DNA of 8,249 bases from NCBI GenBank assembly GCA_027066255.1, contig JAMOOA010000141.1, positions 1-8,249 on the forward strand, in the 5' to 3' direction. Origin of the DNA: Candidatus Altimarinota bacterium. GTDB taxonomy: Bacteria; Patescibacteriota; Gracilibacteria; BD1-5; UBA6164. Positions 1 to 6,700 of the stretch are shown here, piece after piece (the stretch's first letter is position 1; each line of letters starts with the position of its first letter). Under the pieces are notes generated by a model that searched no databases, was not told the origin of the DNA, and saw only the letters and a list, made by a program, of their open reading frames with translations. The position numbers and the translations under genes are program-made.

Positions 1-845
1 CTTGGGTTTACAAGTATACACTTATTTTCTGATAGAAATTTCATTATGAAGTCTCTATCCTTGAATCAAAGAAACTCTATTTCTCATCATTCTGCTTGCT
101 TCTCAAGATTCTTTCTCTCTTCCCCATCTCCTATGATAACAAGTTTTCAAGGGTTTCAGATACCCTTCAAGCTGCTAACGAGATCTGTTACTCATTTCAA
201 ACGAGAGAGTCTCCCTATATATACAAATGTGATTTCTTCTGTTTTTTCCTTCTGAATTTTTGGTATTTCTATTCCACGATAAAATACTTGTACTCACTCT
301 CTTTTAAATTCTTTTTCTATAAAGTTTTTCGAAGACTGACTAATGGATAGAACAGTATTTGCTTTTGAGATAATCCATTTTCCTATAGTTCTATCAAACA
401 GATATGAAATCATATCTATAAATTTCTTTCATGATTTCACATATCCAGATCCATGTTCCAGATGTATCCATCTTATATCATTTCTTCTTGCAAATATTCC
501 TCACATAAGACTCGAAAGAAAAAAACGAGTATGAGTCAAAACTCTATAATTCTCAGCATCTTCTCATACTTCTTTTTTTAATTCTCCCCATACCTTCCAG
601 AATTTACTTGTCCATAATCTTGGTAAGATAAAGTTGTCTACTATCTCAATACATGGAAAAAAGTAAACAACTCCATTGTCTATATTCTTTTTATAGACAT
701 TTCATTGTTGACATATATTTCCGCTTATTATAAGGCTTTTTCAGTGTGTCCACTTTCAAGATATTTCCTCTCATACTTTCTCGACACCTCAAATATGTGG
801 AGAGAAGTATGGTAAAAATTGTATAAGATGTATTTGTTTTTTCAT
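1..845 (-). CDS. GT4-type glycosyltransferase, C-terminus off left edge (code 25)
   Basis: Transfers a sugar from an activated donor to a glycan or lipid acceptor, probably at the cytoplasmic face during surface polysaccharide or glycoprotein assembly; donor and acceptor cannot be told. Reading TGA as Gly gives 281 visible residues. The N-terminal lobe opens MKKQIHILQIF followed by FSPHIGGVEKV (about residues 14-24), the acceptor-side Gly-Gly loop of GT4 enzymes. The donor lobe starts near FYRGIEIPK, then FVYIGRLSRLKGVTDL and KLVIIGDGEERKNLEKQ, the typical GT4/GT-B order. The visible end, CILVNP, is where the family's S-x-x-E-G-F/donor-binding EX7E segment would follow, so the rest lies outside the window. 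Fifteen in-frame TGAs (complement TCA at 66, 84, 87, 147, 156, 192, 294, 429, 501, 564, 702, 741, 756, 771, 789), including the first G of PHIGGVEK and the G of RLKGVTDL. I chose the ATG at 845 over the one at 854 because MKKQIHIL resembles family starts. Neither has a well-spaced Shine-Dalgarno; a GGAG at 875-878 is too far away. Family assignment is firm, exact substrate unknown. Confidence 0.85.
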
Positions 846-926
846 TGTAGACATTAGGTGAATATTTTTCTTTTCTCCTCTTTTAGGTTTTTCTATTCTT
901 TCTTGTGAACTTAAAATATAAATATG

Positions 927-954
927 ATTTTATTTGATTCAGGGGATAAATCAA
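927..954 (-). promoter_or_regulatory. possible sigma70-like promoter of the glycosyltransferase gene
   Basis: On the minus strand TTGATT (949-954) and TAAAAT (927-932) are 16 bases apart, matching the -35 and -10 consensus at 4/6 and 5/6. They would start transcription about 65-75 bases upstream of the glycosyltransferase ATG. In DNA this AT-rich such matches arise by chance, so this is only a candidate. The -35 hexamer is also one arm of an inverted repeat (949-954 and 961-966). Confidence 0.25.
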
Positions 955-973
955 TATACTTTGATTAATAAGT

Positions 974-990
974 CGTTGTGCGTTATTTAA
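974..990 (+). repeat. cassette boundary repeat, copy A
   Basis: CGTTGTGCGTTATTTAA lies just upstream of the first cassette gene. It matches copy B at 1741-1757 in 16 of 17 positions. It is preceded by a hairpin (AATCAA at 949-954, TTGATT at 961-966). If this is an integron-like array, the bases from 976 on would be the cassette head. Confidence 0.6.
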
Positions 991-1000
991 GAAAATCAAA

Positions 1001-1777
1001 ATGCTAAAGATATTTAAACGAAATATAAAGTCTGAATATCAGGAAAGACTGAAAAAAGCATTTCCAGAAAAGTTGCAGTCAGACTTAAATGTTGTTTTAA
1101 AAATTCTACCGTTTGAGAATAGTAAAATAAAATGGTGTAATAGGAAAACTTATCAAATTGAAAATCTAATTCACGAAAATGAATTGAAACTAAAACTTGA
1201 AAATGAAATATTGACTATTCCTTACAGGCTTTATTTTGACGAACCAAATCCTGAATTGGAAAAATCTCTTACAGAGAATCAGAAAGATATTTTGAATTGC
1301 ATTTATTTACGTCATTATAATGGCTATTTAAGAGAAAAGCGACTGAGTTTACTGTCGAAAAATTCAGATAAATGGACTGTTCCATTTATAATCCAACTAA
1401 TTGGAGAATATGTTTATGAATTACTCCCAATAATTGACAAAAAAGTAAATACACATACTTTAGACTTTTATGCAGATTTTATAGATAAAAACCCTAAATA
1501 TTGGCAACAAACGGAAAGTCGAATGATAAGTTATTGGAATGAGTATTACAGATTAAAATTTCCAAAACTAAAAAAATATTTAGGGTTTGAAATTGTAAAC
1601 CGAATAAAAAAAACAAACTCGCAACAATGTGTAAATCTTATTGCTTACAGATTTTTCCAAAGGAAAATCCCCGAACACTCCACAGTTCAGTATTTTTTAT
1701 TAACTTTGATCAAACCCAACGCAACAAGCCTTACATCAAACGTTGTGCGTAATTTAAATACACTTAATAGGAATTAA
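1001..1777 (+). CDS. hypothetical protein, 258 aa, foreign cassette gene 1
   Basis: I do not recognise this protein. It is Lys/Asn/Ile/Glu-rich, probably mostly helical and cytoplasmic, with no signal peptide or membrane segment. The central part is aromatic-rich, with KNPKYWQQTESRMISYWNEY (about residues 166-185) followed by RLKFPKLKKYLGFEIVNRI. It has only three glycines, all GGN, no in-frame TGA, and ends in TAA; its glycine poverty and composition differ from the flanking code-25 genes. The ATG lies in a TCAAAATG context without Shine-Dalgarno, as is common in Bacteroidota; a Bacteroidota donor is a guess from style only. The last ~12 residues (from N-V-V-R) are read through the junction repeat at 1741-1757, so the natural C-terminus may have been lost when the second gene was joined. 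The next gene starts one base after the TAA, so the two are probably co-translated. Confidence 0.75.
   Translation: MLKIFKRNIKSEYQERLKKAFPEKLQSDLNVVLKILPFENSKIKWCNRKTYQIENLIHENELKLKLENEILTIPYRLYFDEPNPELEKSLTENQKDILNCIYLRHYNGYLREKRLSLLSKNSDKWTVPFIIQLIGEYVYELLPIIDKKVNTHTLDFYADFIDKNPKYWQQTESRMISYWNEYYRLKFPKLKKYLGFEIVNRIKKTNSQQCVNLIAYRFFQRKIPEHSTVQYFLLTLIKPNATSLTSNVVRNLNTLNRN
1718..1757 (+). repeat. attC-like junction with boundary repeat copy B, inside the 3' end of gene 1
   Basis: AACGCAACAAG (1718-1728), about a dozen bases, then ACGTTGTGCGT (1740-1750) form an imperfect inverted repeat: ACGC-AAC pairs with GTTG-T-GCGT with one unpaired base. The right half continues into AATTTAA, repeating copy A at 974-990. 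It is shorter (~33 bases) than a typical integron attC (57 or more), so it may be a truncated or divergent site. Confidence 0.45.
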
Positions 1778-1778
1778 A

Positions 1779-2180
1779 ATGAAAAGTGAAAATTGGACTG
1801 ATTTGGATGACGGAAAAATAAATCCAAATGAATACTATTCAGAAATGATAACTGAATTTCCTATTCTGAAAAACGAAATAGAAAGTGAAGAATCAGAAAT
1901 GGTGCACTCTCGAATGGAAATTTTTTCGGACTATAGTATTGAGCAGATAAAAACAAAGAAATACTCGGAATTAAAACGCTGTTTTGAATTTCAAGAATCT
2001 CGAATTGAGAAACTGAGTTCTGAATTAATAAACGCTCTGAATGTTTCATATTGTGAATCATTATTACTCGGAGACTGTGCGAACGAAATGACCGAAATCA
2101 AAAAATTGATGACACCGAAATTGAAAAGAGTTTATGCAGAATATGAAAAATATTATGCGGAACTAACAAAAGCTGCATAA
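1779..2180 (+). CDS. hypothetical protein, 133 aa, foreign cassette gene 2 (possibly DUF7674-like)
   Basis: A small acidic, helical, soluble protein of unknown function. It opens MKSENWTDLDD and contains YSEMITEFPILKNEIE, a central KKYSELKRCFEFQESRIEKL segment, then NVSYCESLLLGDC and a Lys/Tyr-rich tail, KRVYAEYEKYYAEL. The order 'EFP.L...IE', 'LKR.F.F.E', 'AL.VSY.E.L' reminds me of the DUF7674 family of uncharacterised small bacterial proteins, but this is from memory and unverified. It has no TGA codon in frame, two GGN glycines and a TAA stop. AGGA (1769-1772) six bases before the ATG is a good ribosome binding site lying within the end of gene 1, so the pair is probably translationally coupled. 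Co-inheritance with gene 1 in a cassette suggests a functional pair, but which kind (defence, toxin-immunity, other) cannot be said. Confidence 0.75.
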   Translation: MKSENWTDLDDGKINPNEYYSEMITEFPILKNEIESEESEMVHSRMEIFSDYSIEQIKTKKYSELKRCFEFQESRIEKLSSELINALNVSYCESLLLGDCANEMTEIKKLMTPKLKRVYAEYEKYYAELTKAA

Positions 2181-2192
2181 AAAGAAACGAAT

Positions 2193-2237
2193 GCACAACA
2201 CCGTTGCGGTTTAGTTTTTAAACAGAGGTAGTTGCGT
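2193..2237 (+). repeat. attC-like site at the right end of the cassette block
   Basis: GCACAAC (2193-2199) and GTTGCGT (2231-2237) flank an inner palindrome ACCG-TTG-CGGT (2200-2210) and a hairpin GTTTA-GTTTT-TAAAC (2209-2223). The outer halves pair imperfectly with each other, but GCACAAC is the perfect complement of the GTTGTGC at the head of the same cassette (1742-1748), which would pair with it in an excised circle. The right half (GTTGCGTATTTA) resembles boundary copies A and B. The hairpins could also act as a transcription terminator for gene 2, although no clear T-run follows. Confidence 0.45.
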
Positions 2238-2276
2238 ATTTATTACAAACCGTTAACACTTAAATCCCCCTCCCCC

Positions 2277-2840
2277 ATGATTTGTATTATCGACTGCGAT
2301 TCCCTGTGGACAAGTAACATAAAATCTCGTGTAGAAGAACTCGGTTATAAATCTGAAGTGGTAAAGATGAATTCACTCAAAGATTCTCACCTCGAAAAGT
2401 TTTCTGGAATTATCATTTCTGGAAGACCCTCATTTGTAACTCAGGAAAATATTCCTGAACTTTTAGATCTATTTGGTTTCATCAAAACGACAAAAACCCC
2501 AATACTGGGAATATGTTTTGGACACCAGATAATCTGACTCCTCTATGGAGCAATTATAAAAGTATGAGAACTAGCTGAAAAAATGGAAACTATAGATTTT
2601 CTTGCAGAAAGTGTACTATTCGCTGGTATTGAAAATACCTCATTATTTCGAGAATCTCATTCTGAGTTTATATCACTCCCTGAAAACTTCACTCTACTCG
2701 CAAAGTCTGAATCCTGTGAAAACGAATCTATGAAACATACAGACAGAAATATATATAGTACTCAGTTCCATCCTGAAGCTTCAGGTGAAGTCGGGAGGAA
2801 ACTTATAGCAAATTTCCTGAAGACTCTAAAAATAAAATAG
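2277..2840 (+). CDS. class I glutamine amidotransferase, GMP-synthase GATase-like (code 25)
   Basis: Hydrolyses glutamine and channels ammonia to a partner synthetase; it most resembles the GATase half of GMP synthase. Read with TGA as Gly it is 187 aa and complete, ending in TAG. The catalytic triad is visible: nucleophile Cys80 in GICFGHQIIG, and His165 and Glu167 in QFHPEAS. ESHSEFISLPENFTLLAKSE fits the GuaA 'H.D.V..LP.gF..lA.S' segment. In-frame TGAs are codons 87 (GHQII-G) and 97 (KV-G-ELAEKM); under the standard code the gene splits just after its active-site Cys. The usual oxyanion motif SGGP is here SGRP, an oddity. No ATP-pyrophosphatase domain follows, so the synthetase must be a separate gene if this serves GMP synthesis. 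PuuD- or TrpG-like roles are alternatives. Start chosen at the ATG directly before ICIIDCDS, the first beta strand; a TTG at 2232 would add non-homologous residues from the cassette junction. There is no Shine-Dalgarno; a C-rich tract precedes the ATG. Confidence 0.82.
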
Positions 2841-2871
2841 TTGAGATATTGGAAACTCTATAATTCCAGCA
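2841..2871. other. gap between convergent genes
   Basis: Only 31 bases separate the TAG of the amidotransferase gene from the TAA of rsmA. A weak hairpin (TGGAA 2850-2854, TTCCA 2864-2868) could help end transcription from either side, but it has no T-run and a five-pair stem, so I do not call it a terminator. Confidence 0.3.
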
Positions 2872-3681
2872 TTATATCTTCCCCACCATCTCACACCATA
2901 TCTCCACACTCAAATCCTCTCCTCTCACATTCTCTCAGAGATTATTCTCTTTATAAAAATCAATAATTTTCTCTTTTTCATATCCTCACTTTACCAGATT
3001 TTTTATCAGTTTTTTACGAGGTTCTGAAAATCATGCCTTTATAACTTCTAGGAACTTTTCATCATCAACATCTCAAAATTTATTGTGTTTTTCAAAAAGT
3101 AAGACACTTGATTCTACTTTTGGAATAGGATGAAATGACTCTTTGGGAACGAGTATTTTTTGTGAGACTGTGTATTTTTTCTCTATAAAGAGTCTGAGTA
3201 CTGAGGTTTTGTTTTTCTTGCCTCCGAGGATTTTGTCTGCTACATCTCTTTGCATGAGAATAAGCATCTTCTCGGGAAGATACGGAACACCATACGAGAA
3301 GTGCCTGAGTATCGGAGAGGTTATATAGTATGGGATATTTGCTATCACTGAATACTCTTTAGAGCTTGGGATGAATTTGAGAATATCCTCTTGGTGTATC
3401 TGAAAATCTATATCATCTACAGAGAGTTCTCCGTTTGAAATCCTTTCTTCAAGAACTCCTATCATGTCACTATCGAGTTCTACGAGTTGTAATTTCTTTG
3501 GTTTTTGGAGAAGGAGTTTCTGAGTAAGAGCTCCATAGCCTGGTCAGACTTCGATAATATTCTTTCCTGAAACATCTATCCCAAGTGCTATAGACTCGAG
3601 AATATCCTCATCAATAAGGAAATTTTGACCGAGTGATTTCTTTGCCCAGATGTTGTATTTTTTGATAATTTCGAGAGACAT
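2872..3681 (-). CDS. rsmA: 16S rRNA (adenine1518-N6/adenine1519-N6)-dimethyltransferase RsmA (code 25)
   Basis: Dimethylates the two adjacent adenines in the helix 45 loop of 16S rRNA using SAM, a late step of small-subunit assembly. With TGA as Gly it is 269 aa, the normal family length. Motifs in order: KKSLGQNFLID (about 15-25, the family N-terminal signature); SAM motif I, IEVGPGYGALTQ (43-54); acidic ELDSDMIGVLEERI; catalytic NIPYYITSPI (N115-Y118); the KILVPKESFHPIPKVESSVL segment; and the C-terminal helical domain with KAGFSEPRKKLIKNL and ENVRGEDLSVEIW. Five in-frame TGAs lie at complement positions 3544, 3073, 3031, 2986 and 2935. The first encodes Gly46 of motif I, the most conserved glycine of the fold, and the third the Gly of KAGFSEPRK. 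This single gene is strong proof of UGA=Gly. The start is the ATG at 3681, giving MSLEIIKKYNIWAKKSLGQ. A standard-code annotation would show only a 130-aa fragment lacking the SAM site. Confidence 0.97.
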
Positions 3682-3725
3682 GCTTTTTGATAGAGAATGG
3701 ATTATGCATAAAGGATATAGAAATA

Positions 3726-3748
3726 TTCTCTTTTTTCAAGAAAGAGAA
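3726..3748 (-). terminator. hairpin after the giant surface-protein gene
   Basis: A perfect 8-base inverted repeat, TTCTCTTT (3726-3733) and AAAGAGAA (3741-3748), with a 7-base interior, lies six bases past the TAG of the large gene and upstream of rsmA. Its position suits a terminator, but the stem is AT-rich and not followed by a clean T-run, so it may be weak or act as an mRNA-end stabiliser. The remaining bases to the rsmA start (3682-3725) must hold the rsmA promoter if it is separately transcribed; I see no convincing hexamers. Confidence 0.35.
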
Positions 3749-3753
3749 CGTTC

Positions 3754-6700
3754 CTAGTAATTTATATTTATTCCGAAATCAACACTCCCCGTATAACTCC
3801 CCGCTGTATAGTTCTCAATAACATCGAGTAGTGCTGAATAACGAACTTTGTATTCATACGTATTTTTATCACCATTTGTATTGAGAGCTCCTGTTTGAGA
3901 ACCAATAACTACTCCTCCTGAGTGTGAGAGTATAGTTCCTGAGTATGGAGGTTCTTGGTATCAAAATCATGTGACTGTATCCCAGATAGGAATAGTATCG
4001 AGCCCCAACGTTAGATCAGTATTTGGTAGCATCGTAACATCAAAGGGAGCTCATAGGGTTTTTACTGTAACTGTGAGTTCTCATGCACTGGTAAATATAG
4101 TAGCAGATTCACCTATCGCTCCTATATCTATACTTCCCGTAGATATCAAGAACTCTATCTCGTCGATATAGATAATATGTTCTTGTGTTTTTGTATTTCC
4201 GATATTGTCAGTTACATTGAACGTTGCTCTGTATTTTCCAAAATCTAATCACGTTATAGAATAGTTTGATCCGGTATGAGTGAGGCTTCCAGTAGATGCG
4301 TTAGTTCATGATATATCTGGGCCATATGCTGCAATTCCATTCCATTTTTCAAGAGTGAAACCTATAGAGTTGAGACGTACTCATGAAGTGCTTTCAGTAT
4401 ATTCATACAGAGCTTCAAAGTTTCATACTGGTCTCAGAGTGTTATCTGCTGGGGAAAATGTTGTCATCATCGGTTCTGTACTATCGGTAAGAGAAACTCT
4501 TGGGTACTGCGTGTACTGTAGAACCTGATCATCAGCTGTCACCATTCGAAAACAATAATCTGGACTGGTAAATCCATCTGGTCATACCTCTAAAGAAAAG
4601 TCCCATTCTCACCATTCTCACACAGCAATACTTGCTGCATTTTTTGGCATTGGGAGTCATTCTATATAAGATTCCTGTGTATGGTTTGCGTTAAAAAGGA
4701 GTGAAGAACTCAGCACTGCTTCATCTACTACTCAAGTATTATCGTGAAATATCCAATCTTTTGAACTTCACAGCTCTCAAACATCTGTCCAACTGGAAAG
4801 ACTCGCACACGTACTTCCTGTTCCATACTGGAGTTTAAATCATAAACTATCAGCAGTGAGGTTATTTACTCCGTCTTGAAGGAGCATACGCAGACGAAGC
4901 TCATTTCAGACGGGAATACTCGAAAGAGGAGTGTTTTCTGTTTCTAGAGAACTTACTGGTGCAATAAGTTCATTGTTGCCGTACCAACGAAAATGTGTTT
5001 GATCAAGATAATAAGTTCATGAAACAGCTTGAGTAAATACCCCCTGTTCTATGGCAAACCAACGAACAGTGTCTATAGCATGTGTATCACAATCATCATC
5101 ATTGTCGAGCTCACATGATCGAAACTGCATACCTGTTGTGGTCACTGATTGTATTTCGTCTATCTGCGCGTCCTGACCTCAAGCATTGGTAACACTTTGA
5201 GATATAACAACCGGAACACTTGCAAAAGTAGTAGTAAAAGTTACAGAAGTCCAATTTTGACTCGGACTCGTAGAAACTCAAGTTCCTATATCTCTTGTGT
5301 TTCCAAAAGAAGCTACTCCTGGTTCAATAGCGATCCATCAAACTGTTTCATTTGGATGAGTTGCATTACATCCATCCGTGCTATTTTGCTGACAAATACC
5401 TGAAGTAAAACTCGTTATACTTGAGGTGCTGACTCGTGTTACTATTGGAGTAGCTCCATTGCTTGATTGTATGGCTGTAAATACATAAGGAGTACTAGAA
5501 AATGCTTCTCAGTAGTTTGTTACTATACTCCCACCTATCGTATCAAAAGACTCATCTGCTGTAAAAGTTCCAGCTTCAACTCCGTCTATACTTGAAGCAG
5601 CATCAGCGTCTACAACAATATATCAAAGAGTTTCTGCGAGATGCGTCTGACAACCTATTGCATTTCCAGCATTAGAATCACACAGTCTGACTTCTGCTCA
5701 GGTAGAAGTCACATTCTTTGCCTCAAATACAAGAGCCTCGTTAATATCGTTATGAGTATTAGTGCTTCCGACTACTACTGGATTGATGTATGGTCATCCT
5801 GAGAAAGTTATAGTTGTCCAAGCCCCATTTGCAGGAGCTGTCACGCTTCATGCCTCTCCCCAATCTGTATAAGAAAAAGAAGATTGTCCATCTATTTGAA
5901 GTGTTGGATAGTTATATAAGCCTAAGGGTTTTGTATTTTCTATATCAAATAGCCTGAAACAATACTTGTGACCTGTGACTGCATAATCTGTTGGATTTAT
6001 AGAGAATTCATACTCTTTGAAGCTTCCTGCTGTAAAGGTTCCTCAAGTTACCAAACTTGTTTCTGCATTTCCTGCATCAAAAGCTTCTGTGTTGATAAAT
6101 GCATATCATTCAGAATTTGCAAGAAAGTTATTGGTACTTGTTTCTCAACTTGGAGTAATATTGGTAGATGCTGACATTTCCCATTCGTCATTAGCTACTG
6201 AGAAACTATTCCAAGTACTTATAGACGAGCAACTTCCCGTCACGGCATCTCACCACTGGAGTCGAAACTGTGTATTTTCAGAGACCGATGCTCCTCACGT
6301 GTTTGCTAGTGTTATACGAATTCTCTTTGTTTGATTTCTCTTTACATCCGTGAGTCCTGTGTCTTCACTAGCGAGCCATCAGCTATCTACATCTAAGTCG
6401 GCACTATCATCTCTCAATCTGAAATGTGATTGATTCAAAAGTGAAGAGACAGTAAAGAGACTGTCTATATTTACTCCTTGAACTGCCATACGTTGTCACT
6501 GATATGTCCCAAGAGCATTGGTTGCTTCATTGGTTTCCACGAGTTCTACTGTATCATTTGTCAGCATGTTTGGAACGATGATACCTGCAGAAGAAGCCGA
6601 CGAACTCGTTATACCCGCAGCATCATTACTAGATCTGTTATAGGAACCTGATGTTCCATACTGCTCTGCTACTCCATTTATCTCCCATTCAAGAAATGGT

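Larger units (their letters stand above)
974..2237 (+). mobile_element. putative two-gene cassette block with integron-like boundaries
   Basis: This block carries two genes without in-frame TGA, set between code-25 genes. Its left end (974-990) and internal junction (1741-1757) share a 17-base direct repeat, CGTTGTGCGT[T/A]ATTTAA, with one mismatch. Its right end has a variant, GTTGCGTATTTA, at 2231. Before the second and third of these lie inverted half-sites, GCAACAAG (1721-1728) and GCACAAC (2193-2199). The head of the second cassette, GTTGTGC (1742-1748), is the exact reverse complement of GCACAAC in the site at its tail, as expected for integron cassettes, where the tail R'' pairs with the head R'. 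The half-sites do not strictly match the GTTRRRY/RYYYAAC consensus, and no integrase gene is in the window, so the cassette identity is an inference; a foreign origin is better supported. Confidence 0.45.

Noticed and set aside
96..534. Short plus-strand ORFs at the left end
   Set aside because: They are antisense shadows of the glycosyltransferase; Ser/Phe-rich products without any family features.
661..845. Possible transposase or zinc-ribbon fragment on the minus strand
   Set aside because: The first look at isolated fragments suggested it, but reading TGA as Gly joins them into the N-terminal lobe of a GT4 glycosyltransferase.
1861..2061. 66-aa minus-strand ORF
   Set aside because: Antisense to the 133-aa cassette gene, which has a good ribosome binding site and coding character.
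2232..2840. Amidotransferase as a pseudogene broken by nonsense mutations
   Set aside because: Both internal TGAs are in frame with intact catalytic residues on both sides, and the same codon occurs in every native gene; recoding explains it.
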